A stretch of DNA of 64,000 nt from DATGMP01 sp035293565 (GTDB lineage: Bacteria; Pseudomonadota; Alphaproteobacteria; BOG-932; Roseiterribacteraceae). The stretch covers positions 1 through 64,000 of the forward strand of contig DATGMP010000162.1 of the NCBI GenBank assembly GCA_035293565.1. Reading direction: 5' to 3'. Position numbers and translations under genes: made by a program. Position 1 is the stretch's first letter. The number at the start of each line of letters is the position of its first letter. The notes beneath the pieces are model-generated. The model saw only the letters and a program-made list of their open reading frames with translations, searched no databases and was not told the DNA's origin. Below are positions 33,909 through 46,079 of the stretch, piece after piece.

Positions 33909-34595
33909 TCACACGCTTAGATCGAGATCGGGATAGCGCAAGGCGTTTCGCTGGCGCGCGAAGACCTGCGCCTCCGCAAGGGTAACGTATCCCACGTCTC
34001 GGCGGCCCTTCGACCACGCTTTGAATGATTGCTCGTCCCTGAAGAGGCTGACGTGATCGCAGAACGCCTTTCGAAGATTGTCGCAGCACGCCTTGGTGTC
34101 GGGCGTGACGATCGATACGACGCAAGCGGCTAGCTTCGCCCCGCGCACTTCGCCGGGCGCCAGTTCGACGGTCAATTCTGCATTCGAGCCGGGACAGCGC
34201 GTGATCAGAACCGCCGGGTTGCGGAGGATCTCCGGAAGGAAGAGGGCATCGAAGGCGCACCAGGTGTAGAGAGTGAATCAGCCTATGACGAATTGATGAT
34301 GCGTCGGTGCGAGGCTCAGGCCGCCATACGCCGTGACCGCGCCGCGATCGTCGAACGCCACCGCTGAAGGGAGGAATTCGCGCAGAAAAGGCTCGACGCG
34401 GTCCCGCGAGAGGTCGCAGGCATCGGCAAGGTCGTTGCGCGCCACCGGCGCCCCGCGGCCGAGCAATCGGTAGAGCGCTATGCTCAGCCTCTGCATTTCG
34501 GGCGTGTTTGTCGCCGGGACGCGTCGTTTCAGATAATCACCAAATGCCTCACGGGCGTCGAGCGTGTGTGCGTCCTGTTCCAACGAGATCTCCAT
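33909..34595 (-). pseudogene. Second merB gene with an in-frame TGA
   Basis: One frame, 229 codons, from the ATG at 34595 is interrupted by TGA at 34278-34280, after HHQFVIG. Before it is a MerB-like N-terminal domain (PVARNDLADACDLSRDRVEP); after it the catalytic half continues with LYTWCAFDALFLPEIL and KAFCDHVSLF, so both cysteines and the Asp of MerB are retained. Against the intact MerB the stop lies at G-[R]-x-L-[WY]-T-W-C. It is probably a recent nonsense lesion; readthrough cannot be excluded. A TTG at 34175 opens only the last 88 codons. Confidence 0.85.
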
Positions 34596-34664
34596 ATCTG
34601 GGTACAGCTTCAATCGATAAAACTGAGACGCCGACTACGGTCCGGTGAGCCTATGCGACCGAAA

Positions 34665-34898
34665 TCAGAGCTTCGTTTGGCGCTGGAGTCGCGTCTTCCT
34701 CGCGTGAAGGATAGCGTAGGCAAGAGGGCCAATAGCGATGGTGACGCCCAAGACCGCCGCCGCGTTCAGCCCACTCAGCCACGCGACGAAGCCGCCGAGA
34801 AGCGAGACAACGCCCGCCGGCCCGAGACAGCACAGCAATACCAGCGGCGCAACCAACGCAGCGGTCAAGAATCCGGCGGCCGGCCTCTCGCTCACCAT
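34665..34898 (-). CDS. MerF-like small mercury transport protein
   Basis: 77 residues with two membrane segments; the first carries a cysteine pair (LVAPLVLLCCLGPAGVVSLL), the second is AAAVLGVTIAIGPLAYAIL. This is the MerF pattern of a vicinal cysteine pair within the first helix; the second Cys pair of MerF is not visible. It is the first gene of the minus-strand mer array, divergent from merR across the operator. Confidence 0.75.
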   Translation of the reverse strand: MVSERPAAGFLTAALVAPLVLLCCLGPAGVVSLLGGFVAWLSGLNAAAVLGVTIAIGPLAYAILHARKTRLQRQTKL

Positions 34899-35021
34899 GT
34901 CCTCGCAAAAAATGGCTCGACGTCAGGCTACGACCTGTACCCGCAACAGATGCAAGGCTCATTTTCAACATTGGTGGCAAGCGTCGCTTTGCTTGTCAGC
35001 GGCTCACGCCACCATTACATC

Positions 35022-35035
35022 CTCTACCTGTAGAG
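35022..35035. promoter_or_regulatory. Candidate MerR operator between merF-like gene and merR
   Basis: CTCTAC-CT-GTAGAG is a perfect dyad centred between the divergent merF-like and merR genes, 22 bases before the merR start. MerR dimers bind such dyads inside a long-spacer promoter. Exact -35/-10 elements are not clear. Confidence 0.55.
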
Positions 35036-35057
35036 ATTACAGAGTTGAGGCAGGCAG

Positions 35058-35498
35058 ATGCCGACCAAGAGAACGACAGAAGGCGAGTTGTTGAGCCGCG
35101 GTGCCCTCGCGACCCTGTCTGGCTGCAACATCGAGACGATCCGCTATTACGAGCAGATCGGCATTCTGCCGGCGCCGCCGCGTAGCCAGGGCGGTCACCG
35201 CCTCTACGGGCAAGACCTTATCAAGCGCTTGTCTTTCATCCGTCGCAGCCGAGAGCTTGGGTTTACCCTCGAGGAAATCCGCCAATTGCTCCGCCTAGTC
35301 GACGGCAGCAATTACACCTGCGCGCAGGTCGAAACGCTGGCGCACGAGCATGTGCAGGACATCCGTCGAAAGATCGCCGATCTCAAAAAGCTCAAATCCG
35401 TGCTGGAGTCCATGGCATCAAGATGCACTGGTGATGACGTACCCGAATGCCCCATCATTGACGCGCTTTTCGATTCCGCGCGCCGCCTCGCCCCGTGA
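35058..35498 (+). CDS. merR: MerR mercury-responsive regulator
   Basis: 146 residues. The N-terminal winged helix (CNIETIRYYEQIGILPAPPR) leads to a dimerisation helix, and three cysteines sit at residues 88, 123 and 131 (YTCAQ, SRCTGDD, PECPIID). Spacings of 35 and 8 are close to the 35 and 9 of the mercury-binding cysteines of classical MerR. It represses and, with Hg(II), activates the divergent mer array, which may include the buf genes. Confidence 0.94.
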   Translation: MPTKRTTEGELLSRGALATLSGCNIETIRYYEQIGILPAPPRSQGGHRLYGQDLIKRLSFIRRSRELGFTLEEIRQLLRLVDGSNYTCAQVETLAHEHVQDIRRKIADLKKLKSVLESMASRCTGDDVPECPIIDALFDSARRLAP

Positions 35499-35685
35499 GG
35501 GCCACTCGTCGCTCGGCTCAATCCGCGCGGGGTCGGTGACTGCACCGGCGTTAGAGGAAGCAGCCCACCGATCAAAGCACGTAGCCGAGATCGTAGAGAA
35601 CCCGTCGCTATTGGAGCAACGTGGTATCTGTAGTAACCCCGCTCCCCGGCAAAATCGACAGCGGCGAGAGAATTGGCGAGCGTGT

Positions 35686-38837
<3,152 letters not shown>

Positions 38838-38841
<4 letters not shown>

Positions 38842-40439
38842 TGGGCATTCTCCGTCGGCTGGGGCGACGTGAACGCCTTGAGTGCCGCCCTTATGTTGCT
38901 TTCGGCATCGATCAGGAAGTTCGCGCCAACGACGACCTTCTCGCCGGCGGAAACACCCCGCATGATCTCGTAGAAGCCGTCGGCCTTCGCCCCAACCTTC
39001 ACCTCACGCGGCTCGAACCGCCCTTCGCCGCGGTCGATGAGCACGGCTTGGCGGGTGCCGCTGTCGAGGAGAGCGCTGTCCGGCACGGCGACGACCGAAC
39101 CGGCGGTGATCGGCGCGGCCAACTCGACATTGGCGAACATATCGGTCTTGAGCCGGCCGTCCGGATTGGCCACGACGATGCGGATCTTCGCGGTGCGCGT
39201 ATCCTTCGCCACAGTCGGATAGATGAACGCGACCTTGCCGGCGAATTCGGCGCCCGGATAAGCCGCGACCTTGAGCGATGCCATTTCGCCTTCGTGAACG
39301 GCGGCGAGGTCCTGCTCGAAGACGTCGGCCAGAAGCCACACGGTCGAGAGATCGGCGATCTTGTAAAGGGGCTCGCCGGGCATGAAGCGCTGACCTTCGA
39401 CGGCCATCTTCTCCATCACCACGCCATCGGCCGGCGCCCGCAAGGTGAGCGTGCGGCTCGCGGTCACGGTGCGCTGCAGGTGCTTGATCTGGTCTTCGGG
39501 GATATCCCAGGTGCGCAGGCGTTGCAGCGCTGCGTTGGCGAGCTGCGAGGCCGAGGCTTTGACGTCGAGACTGGCACCGGCGACCATGTGCTGCGAGCGC
39601 AAGGCGAGGAGGTACTCCTCTTGCACGGCCACGAGCTCCGGCGCATAGACCTCCATCAATGGCTCGCCGCGGCGCACCGCCTGACCGGTGGTGTTGACGT
39701 GAAGCTTCTCGATCCAGCCCTCGAATTTGGTGTTGACCGCGTAGAGCCGGCGCTCGTCGGCCTGGATCGTGCCGACGGCACGGATGGTGCGCGTCAGTTG
39801 CCGCATCGCCGCGGCCTCGCTGCGAACGCCGAGCCGCTGAACTTTTGCGAGGCTGATCTTTAAGCTCCCGTCGTCGGGCTCGTCTCCGTCGTAGACCGGG
39901 ATGTAATCCATGCCCATGCTGTCTTTTTTCGGCACGGGTGAGGTGTCGGGGAGCCCCATCGGGTTGCGGTAATAGAGGACCTTTGTCTGTGCTTTTTTGG
40001 CGGTCGTGGTTGGAGCTTGAGCCGGCGCGCCCTCGTCCTCTTCACCATCATAGACAGGGATGAAGTCCATCCCCATCGAATCCTTCTTCGGTGTAGGCGA
40101 GTAGTCGGGCTTTCCCATGGGGTCCCGGTAGTAGAGGATCTGGCCCGTTTTTTTGCTCGCGCCCGGCGCCGAAGACGCGGACTGAGATGCGCTCGACGGA
40201 TCATCCTCGTAAATCGGGACGTAGTCGCGCCCGTCGGCGTCCTTCTTCGGAACCGGCGAGAAGTCCGGCTTGCCGGAGGGATCCTGGTAATATGAGGGCT
40301 GGCGGCCGGCAGCCTGTGCCTGAGCGATGGCATTCGCTTGGGGCAACAGATCTGCCCGTTCGCGACCGAGCCAATAGCCTGCCGCTGCTGCCAGCCCGAC
40401 GGTTGCCGCGATGGCGAGGCCGAGAAGCACCTTCGTCAT
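38838..40439 (-). CDS. cusB: CusB-type periplasmic adaptor with three metal-binding repeats
   Basis: 533 residues, longer than usual because the N-terminal segment holds three copies of a heavy-metal-binding motif: YYQDPSGKPDFSPVPKKDAD (about 50), YYRDPMGKPDYSPTPKKDSM (about 104) and YYRNPMGLPDTSPVPKKDSM (about 157), each ending in (F/Y)(I/V)P-type DY(I/V)PVYD. A membrane anchor (LLGLAIAATVGLAAAAGYWLG) precedes them and the adaptor (hairpin, lipoyl, beta-barrel) domains follow. It links CusA to CusC and hands metal to the pump. Most relatives have one repeat. Confidence 0.94.
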
Positions 40440-41686
40440 AGATCGTCTCCGATGAGGCGCTCGATCGCGGCGAGTGCCATCTGCTCGTCGGTCTCCGCGC
40501 GCAGAAGCTGAAGGCGAATTTCGAGCTGCTGGTGTGCTGCTTCGATGACGCCAGCGAGATCGCCGCGTCCCCGCTGATAGGAAATGAGCGATGCCTCATA
40601 CGCGGTTCGGCTTTGTGGACCGAGAGCCTTCTCAATGAGATCGGAGGTGCGCTGCGCCTGGCGCAGGGTCGCGAGGGCCGACTGAAGCTCGCTCTGGATC
40701 TTGAGCATGGTTCCGTCGAGGCGCGCCTGGGCAGCCCCCCTCTTGGCTGTTGCCGCGCGGGCTTGCGCGTCGCGGATTCCCCATTGCAGCGGAATCTTGA
40801 TGCCGATCCCGACTGTCGGCTGCACCGATTGGTTGGGAAGCGCATCGCCGCCCACGCTGACCGTCACGTCGGGGTAGTAGCTCTTGTCGACGAGCGTCCG
40901 CTCTCGATCGGCGGCCGCAATTTCCGCGCGCGCCGCGGCCAGGGTGGGATTGCGTTCCCGTGCACGAGCGGTGAGATCCTCAATCTTGAGAGTTCCGGCG
41001 GCGGGCACCTTGCGCAGCGCGGCCGGCGGGCTGAGAGGCGAGCTCGCCGCGCGGGCAATCAGCGCATTGATCTTCGCCTTCGCGGTCTCTTCATCCCGCT
41101 CAAGTGCGCTCAGCTCGGGATCGAGCCGCGTTTGCTCGATATCGACGCGGATGACATCCGATTGGCTCGCTAGACCTTGGCCGTAACGGCCGCGGACTGC
41201 GCCGACAAGGGTATGGAGGAGACCATGGATGTCCCTTGTGACCCGAATCGCCTCGTGTGCTGCGTAATACTGCGCAAAGGCAGTTTTCACACGCTCCTCG
41301 AGATCGCGCGCGGCACTGCCCTCGCGGCCCTTCGCGGCGTGGGCGTTTTCTTCAGCAATCTCGCCGCGCAGTTGCCGCTTGCCCCAGAGAGGGAACTCCT
41401 GGGAGGCGGAGAAGGTCGTCTGACGAAAGCCCTGGTCGCGGCCCAGATTAAACGTCGGATCATCGAGCGCGCCGGCAGGCGCGATCTTCGCCAGCGCCTC
41501 CTCGCTATCGAGGGCCGCAGCCGTCAGCTCCGGGTTGAAGCTCCGCACGAGCGCAAGCAGTTCTTCGACACTCGCTCCGGGCGGTGCCGCAGGATCGACC
41601 TGGGTTGAAGCGGCATGCGCCGGCCCGAGCACGATCGTTGTGCACAGAAGGAGCAGACAAAAGCGGAGCGCAGCCGCTCCATGCAT
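40436..41686 (-). CDS. cusC: CusC/TolC-type outer-membrane channel
   Basis: About 416 residues from the ATG at 41686, chosen because it begins a signal peptide (GAAALRFCLLLLCTTIVLGPAHAA); the open frame extends to 41824. Two TolC repeats are visible as long helices (VEELLALVRSFNPELTAAAL; LEERVKTAFAQYYAAHEAIR; LTARARERNPTLAAARAEIA). It forms the trimeric exit duct of the CusABC system. Its stop overlaps the cusB start by 4 bases. Confidence 0.9.
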   Translation of the reverse strand: MHGAAALRFCLLLLCTTIVLGPAHAASTQVDPAAPPGASVEELLALVRSFNPELTAAALDSEEALAKIAPAGALDDPTFNLGRDQGFRQTTFSASQEFPLWGKRQLRGEIAEENAHAAKGREGSAARDLEERVKTAFAQYYAAHEAIRVTRDIHGLLHTLVGAVRGRYGQGLASQSDVIRVDIEQTRLDPELSALERDEETAKAKINALIARAASSPLSPPAALRKVPAAGTLKIEDLTARARERNPTLAAARAEIAAADRERTLVDKSYYPDVTVSVGGDALPNQSVQPTVGIGIKIPLQWGIRDAQARAATAKRGAAQARLDGTMLKIQSELQSALATLRQAQRTSDLIEKALGPQSRTAYEASLISYQRGRGDLAGVIEAAHQQLEIRLQLLRAETDEQMALAAIERLIGDDL

Positions 41687-41856
41687 ATGGAGCGCTGGTA
41701 GGAAATACTTTCGATCGCCGCGACACGCGGCGCGGGCTTCGGTTGTCATGGCGAGATCGGCCTTCAGTTGAGCGATGGGCGCCTTGCCGGCCACGCCCGA
41801 AGAGCGGGCATGACCGGCTTGCACTTGCGGCTATCGCGAGATGCCGCTGACCCTCA

Positions 41857-42282
41857 TCACTTCGCGACCGGAACGATGACGGTGCCGCGCACCGTCTCCG
41901 TCTCGCCCTGAACCTTGGCAGCCAGCGTGAGCCCCCATCTGCCGGCCATCGAGGGTTGCGCCTCGATCTGGTAGAGGCCGGGCTCTGAAGACGGTGACGC
42001 CTTGGCGGGCGCTCCCATCTCCGTCATGCCGTCGGGTCCCATGTCGAGTTTCGTCTGTATGATGATGGCGCCGGGAACCGGCTTCCCGTCCGGCACGTGC
42101 ACGAGGCGTACCTTGATCAAGGTCGCCTTGCCGGACTTTACCGGCTGGCCATCGAGCTCGAAGCGGTAGTCTTGTGGCTGGGCGGACGCCGTACGGACGG
42201 ACAGAGACGTTGCGAGCGCAAGAGCGCCAATGGTCAGGACTCGCACGAACGCCTTGGCGTTGAAATTCAACGTGGTGGACAT
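41857..42282 (-). CDS. FixH-like periplasmic protein of the copper cluster
   Basis: 141 residues with a signal peptide (FVRVLTIGALALATSLSVRTASA) and a beta-rich mature part: DYRFELDGQPVKSGKATLIK, LDMGPDGMTEMGAPAKASPS, GLYQIEAQPSMAGRWGLTLA. This resembles FixH/YtkA-like domains, often placed before CusC-type genes in copper-resistance clusters. A Met-containing loop could bind Cu(I). The role is inferred from context. Confidence 0.75.
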   Translation of the reverse strand: MSTTLNFNAKAFVRVLTIGALALATSLSVRTASAQPQDYRFELDGQPVKSGKATLIKVRLVHVPDGKPVPGAIIIQTKLDMGPDGMTEMGAPAKASPSSEPGLYQIEAQPSMAGRWGLTLAAKVQGETETVRGTVIVPVAK

Positions 42283-42451
42283 TTTTCTCTTCCCAATGTT
42301 TGTCTGCGCTCAGGCGCGGACGTAACTCACACCTTGGCCGAAAGGCAGACGCACGCTCTCCTTTCGACACCGACGAATAGTTGCTCCGGAGAATCGCTAT
42401 TCTCCGCGCAGGACAGTCCGCACTATCGTCAGATGACGATGGACCGACTGA

Positions 42452-42799
42452 TCAGGCGTGATCTATGGGAGGGGAGTAATCGGGTGGGACGGAGACGCCA
42501 GCGAGGGCGCTGGAAGCTGTCCAGTAACGAATGGGGGCCCACACCATCTGCGTCGAAAGCGGCTCAAACAGTTCGGGCAAAGCTGCCATGACGATGCAGC
42601 TCAACCCTGAGCCGCAATCCGGCGTCGGCATGCCGTCTTTCGAAGATTGGTCCGGCCCATCGGAGGTGGACAGCCCGGCCATCATCATGGCGCAAGGCTC
42701 TGCTGCGGCGGGCTGGGCAAGAAACGGCACGAGCGCGGCGGCGAAAAACGCCGCCAGCACCAGAATCGTCGTGCATCGTTTCCAAAGTGGTTTCGTCAT
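42452..42799 (-). CDS. Secreted Met/Cys-containing protein of unknown function
   Basis: 115 residues with a signal peptide (CTTILVLAAFFAAALVPFLA, cleavage near QPAAA). The mature part has EPCAMMMAG and DCGSGLSCIVMAALPE, residues suitable for soft-metal binding, then a Trp-containing C-terminus. It lies in the copper array between the methyltransferase and FixH-like genes. No family recognised; the gene at 47657-48037 has a similar layout. Confidence 0.65.
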   Translation of the reverse strand: MTKPLWKRCTTILVLAAFFAAALVPFLAQPAAAEPCAMMMAGLSTSDGPDQSSKDGMPTPDCGSGLSCIVMAALPELFEPLSTQMVWAPIRYWTASSALAGVSVPPDYSPPIDHA

Positions 42800-42949
42800 C
42801 CCGATCCCAGGGTAGCGACCGCAGACGGTTCTGGGAACCTCCGCGGCTGCTTATACCGACGGAACTGTACACAGGAACGTCAATTTTCGGTGAAGATGAC
42901 TTCTGACTGTGACTTCTTATTCCACCCTGCAGACGGGCGCGGGCGGGCA

Positions 42950-43570
42950 TCACTCGGCGAGCGGCGTCGCCCAACCCTCGTACATGAACGACATGGGCCG
43001 CGGTCCTTTCATATATCCGGTCTCAAGGGCGTCGATGCGGAAGCCGGCCGAGCGGATGAGCTCGTCGATGTTCCGGTTGAGATGACACCCGCCACCGACT
43101 TTCTTCCAGCACGGCGTCAAACGATTTTGCCATTTCCGGACCTGCGGGTCCCGTGAGAGACCGTGCTCGACGAAGACGAGCTTGCCGCCTGGCCTCAGGA
43201 TGCGCCGCATCTCGCGGAGCGCTCGACCGACATCGGGAATGCTGCAGAGCGTCCAAGTCGTCACCACCGTGTCGATGCTGTCCGCATCTAACGGCATGGC
43301 TTCGGCCGAGGCCCTCGTGAGGGTCACCGGCACTCTTGCGGCATCGCGCCTCTTCTGTGCCATCGCCAGCAGTTCGCCCGAAGGATCTATCCCGTAAATG
43401 CGGTCGACATCGGCGCCATAGAGCGGAAGGTTGAACCCCGATCCGACCCCGATTTCTAAGACCGCGCCTTGCGCACGCGGAATCACTCGGTTGCGGTATT
43501 CGGACAAGCGACGATTCCGCATCGCGCAGTTGACAAGCTGCGGAACCACCCACCGCGCATAAAAACTCAC
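42950..43570 (-). CDS. Class I SAM-dependent methyltransferase
   Basis: 206 residues. Motif I is GAVLEIGVGSGFNLPLYG, motif II IYGIDPSGELLAMA, followed by ASAEAMPLDADSIDTVVTTW and a post-core ILRPGGKLVFVEHG. This is the UbiE/Methyltransf_11 layout. The substrate is unknown; methyltransferases of this type often accompany metalloid or metal cargo, and the C-rich stretch PCWKKVGGGCHL could bind metal. Confidence 0.88.
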   Translation of the reverse strand: MSFYARWVVPQLVNCAMRNRRLSEYRNRVIPRAQGAVLEIGVGSGFNLPLYGADVDRIYGIDPSGELLAMAQKRRDAARVPVTLTRASAEAMPLDADSIDTVVTTWTLCSIPDVGRALREMRRILRPGGKLVFVEHGLSRDPQVRKWQNRLTPCWKKVGGGCHLNRNIDELIRSAGFRIDALETGYMKGPRPMSFMYEGWATPLAE

Positions 43571-43614
43571 AATGCGCCCCCATTTTTTCGAGGCTTAGCC
43601 TCTGTTCGGCTGAT

Positions 43615-43923
43615 CTACCCGCGCGAGGACGTGGTGTCGGTCCCCACAGAGTTTCCGGGTCGTTGGGAGGAGGAGCTGCCGCGCGACATGGCGCAAGCAC
43701 CGATGGCGCACATCACTGCGCAAGGTGCTACCGAGAGAATCAGCGGCGCGAGGCCAATCGCCGACAGCCAACTCCATTCCGCAGCGAGCGCCGCAATCGT
43801 CAATACGAGGGTAGCGATCACCAGCCCTCGCCAACTGCGAAGCCCCCGGTAAAAAGAGTTCCAAATCCGCTGCACACGGGGTGTGAGTGGTGATGATCGT
43901 TCGATCTTCTGAAATGCCTGCAT
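43615..43923 (-). CDS. Small membrane protein with cysteine motif, copper cluster
   Basis: 102 residues from the ATG at 43923, favoured over the one at 43956 because AAGGAG lies 9 bases upstream. Two hydrophobic segments: SWRGLVIATLVLTIAALAAE and LAPLILSVAPCAVMCAIGAC, the second holding three cysteines and a Met. The tail is Ser/Thr-rich. It lies between ccdA-like and methyltransferase genes. Function unknown; metal binding in the membrane is possible. Confidence 0.6.
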   Translation of the reverse strand: MQAFQKIERSSPLTPRVQRIWNSFYRGLRSWRGLVIATLVLTIAALAAEWSWLSAIGLAPLILSVAPCAVMCAIGACAMSRGSSSSQRPGNSVGTDTTSSRG

Positions 43924-43971
43924 TGCCGAGGCTCCTTGCTGCATTCGTGATTTCACGTATGTGAGGTCAAC

Positions 43972-44721
43972 TCATCCGATCCTCGTGAAGATCGGGAATG
44001 TCTCGAGAAGCCAATAGGAAAACCCGGTAAGCTCTCCGGTGATCATCGCGATACCCATCACAATAACGGTGGTGCCCGCGGCGACTTGGACAGACCGACC
44101 GATCCGGCCAAGGAGACGCAGTCGATTGATGAGCGCCTCCGTAAAAAGAGCCGCCGCGAGAAACGGCAGCGCAAGACCGAGCGAGTAGATCGAGAGGAGC
44201 ACGATGCCCTGAGATACTGTCGCCGTCGCGGCGGCGGTCGTCAGAATCGTCCCGAGAATGGGACCGATACACGGCGTCCAACCGAAGGCGAAGGCAAGGC
44301 CGAGGACATAAGCGGCGAACGGGCGCCCCCGCGCGAGATCGACGTGAAAGCGCACATCGCGCTGCAGCCACGGCAGGTGTAGCAATCCCGTCATGGCGAG
44401 GCCGAAGGCGATCACGATCGCGCCTCGCACGAGGTTTGCCTGATAGCGGTACGCCAAAAGCAACTGTCCGATGCTTGTCGCACTGGCTCCGAGTGCGACG
44501 AACACGGTCGAAAAGCCTAGAACGAATAACAGGCTGAGACGGAGCGCCGCGACTCTGGCTGCCGCATTCCGTTCCGCGGCCATCAGCGGATCGCCAAGAG
44601 ACTGCCCCGCAACATACGAGACGTAGCCGGGAACGAGCGGCAAGACGCAGGGCGACAAGAAGGAGATCATCCCCGCGGCAAAGCTGGTCATCAGCGCCAA
44701 GAGTGAAAGATCAGGCTTCAT
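43972..44721 (-). CDS. CcdA/DsbD-family thiol-disulfide transporter
   Basis: 249 residues with six hydrophobic segments. The conserved cysteine pair is in ISFLSPCVLPLVPGYVSYVA and FGWTPCIGPILGTILTTAAA. The protein carries electrons across the inner membrane, probably to the TlpA-like thioredoxin encoded directly upstream, to keep periplasmic copper-handling cysteines reduced. The gene is within the long copper array. Confidence 0.92.
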   Translation of the reverse strand: MKPDLSLLALMTSFAAGMISFLSPCVLPLVPGYVSYVAGQSLGDPLMAAERNAAARVAALRLSLLFVLGFSTVFVALGASATSIGQLLLAYRYQANLVRGAIVIAFGLAMTGLLHLPWLQRDVRFHVDLARGRPFAAYVLGLAFAFGWTPCIGPILGTILTTAAATATVSQGIVLLSIYSLGLALPFLAAALFTEALINRLRLLGRIGRSVQVAAGTTVIVMGIAMITGELTGFSYWLLETFPIFTRIG

Positions 44722-44787
44722 ACGGTTTGATCGGATGCGTCCTTGCGGACGGCCCGTTGGCCGAGACCTGTGCTCGATGGTCCATTC

Positions 44788-45465
44788 TCAACCTCCCTGC
44801 CTAATGCGATTGGCCGGACCAACCGTTGCTTCCGTCGAGGAAGGCTGCCCGATGTGGCGCCGGATGGTCTCGATGATTTCCGGACTGTCCCATTCCGCCG
44901 CTCCCATCTTGCGGGCGACTTCCCGACCGTCGCGGTCGATCAAGAGGGTCGTCGGCACGCCCAAGGTGTGGAGTGTTTGCGTGGCCTTGCTGGATTGGTC
45001 GATGTAGATCGCCAGGGCCGTGAGCCCGAGTTCGCGGTAAAACGGCTCGACGACCGCCTTGCCTTGACGATCGATCGACAACGCGAGTACCTCGAACTGC
45101 GAACCGCCGAGCTTGCTCTGTAGGCGATCGAGCGCCGGCATTTCCTGACGGCAGGTGACGCACCACGTCGCCCAGATGTTGAGGAGGACGGCCTTGCCGC
45201 GGAAATCGGTAAGCCTCACTGGATGGCCGTCTCCATCGGAGAATTGGAGATCCGGCAGCGGTTCAGGCCTATCGGAAAACGTGAACTTGAGGTTCGGACC
45301 TTGTGACGTGGCGAGGCCAGGAGCGACGGTCTGAGCCGTCGTTTTATCGCCGGGCGGCGCTGCCATCTCGTAGTGGATGACAGCAATGGCGACTGCGCCA
45401 GCGGCGAAAAGCGCAATCGACGTCGAGAGGATCGTCCGGACGGATATCTTCGCAGAATGTGACAT
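44788..45465 (-). CDS. TlpA-like thioredoxin-fold protein, membrane-anchored
   Basis: 225 residues from the ATG at 45465 (GAGGAG 3 bases upstream). An N-terminal anchor (TILSTSIALFAAGAVAIAVI) precedes a thioredoxin fold with the active site LLNIWATWCVTCRQEMPAL and cis-Pro region LGVPTTLLIDRDGRE. It probably works with the CcdA-like protein to reduce periplasmic disulfides. The active-site pair is CVTC, not the common CxPC. Confidence 0.9.
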   Translation of the reverse strand: MSHSAKISVRTILSTSIALFAAGAVAIAVIHYEMAAPPGDKTTAQTVAPGLATSQGPNLKFTFSDRPEPLPDLQFSDGDGHPVRLTDFRGKAVLLNIWATWCVTCRQEMPALDRLQSKLGGSQFEVLALSIDRQGKAVVEPFYRELGLTALAIYIDQSSKATQTLHTLGVPTTLLIDRDGREVARKMGAAEWDSPEIIETIRRHIGQPSSTEATVGPANRIRQGG

Positions 45466-45514
45466 GGACTCCTCGCTGGCGACCACTGCATCGCCGTGCT
45501 GTGCCTTCACGTGC

Positions 45515-46018
45515 CTAGACAACCGCATAGAGCCTGTACGGGCTCCTGGTGATCTCGAAGATGTTGAAGGGCGCGATCTTGCGACCGGTCATACCGGGCG
45601 ATCCCTGCGGCATGCCGGGGAGCGTAATGCCGGTGATCTTCGGCCTTTCGGTCAGGAGGCGATTGACGACCTCGACCGGGACATGTCCGCCGACGACATA
45701 ACCGTCCACGAGCGAAAGGTGACAAGGTGCCAGCTCGTCAGAGATGCCGTACTTCTCGTCCAGCAGTGTCAGATCGTGCGTCGGCACGACGTTGACCTCG
45801 AATCCGTGCTTTCGCAGGTAGTCGGCATAGCCTTCACAGCAGCCGCACTCCGGGTCCTTGTAGAGCGTGAGCTTTCTCCTCTCGTCGGCAGCCCAGGCGC
45901 GTGTCGACACAGGTCCAGCTAGTCCTGCGAGGACAAGAGCCAGCAAGGCCCGTCGACTGACGGGAGATGGCGCGACCTCGACGGCACGGCGAAATACGAG
46001 TTTCGATTTCTGTTTCAT
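45515..46018 (-). CDS. DUF411 metal-binding protein
   Basis: 167 residues. The N-terminus holds a twin-Arg-like stretch and a hydrophobic core (SRRALLALVLAGLAGPVSTR), so it is exported. The mature DUF411 domain has the metal motif KDPECGCCEGYADYLRKHGF, then APCHLSLVDGYVVGGHVP and ERPKITGITLPGMPQGSPGM. DUF411 proteins bind copper through the CGCC motif and are frequent in copper and silver clusters. Downstream of the multicopper oxidase in the same array. Confidence 0.93.
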   Translation of the reverse strand: MKQKSKLVFRRAVEVAPSPVSRRALLALVLAGLAGPVSTRAWAADERRKLTLYKDPECGCCEGYADYLRKHGFEVNVVPTHDLTLLDEKYGISDELAPCHLSLVDGYVVGGHVPVEVVNRLLTERPKITGITLPGMPQGSPGMTGRKIAPFNIFEITRSPYRLYAVV

Positions 46019-46079
46019 CGCACGATCCTCTCGCTACTTACAATTCGTAGGAACGAAGCATTTCTCGATCTTGCGGGAC

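Noticed and set aside
34278..34280. Selenocysteine recoding of the TGA in merB2
   Set aside because: The TGA is not at a catalytic Cys position (both cysteines are present downstream) and no SECIS-like hairpin follows; a nonsense lesion is simpler.
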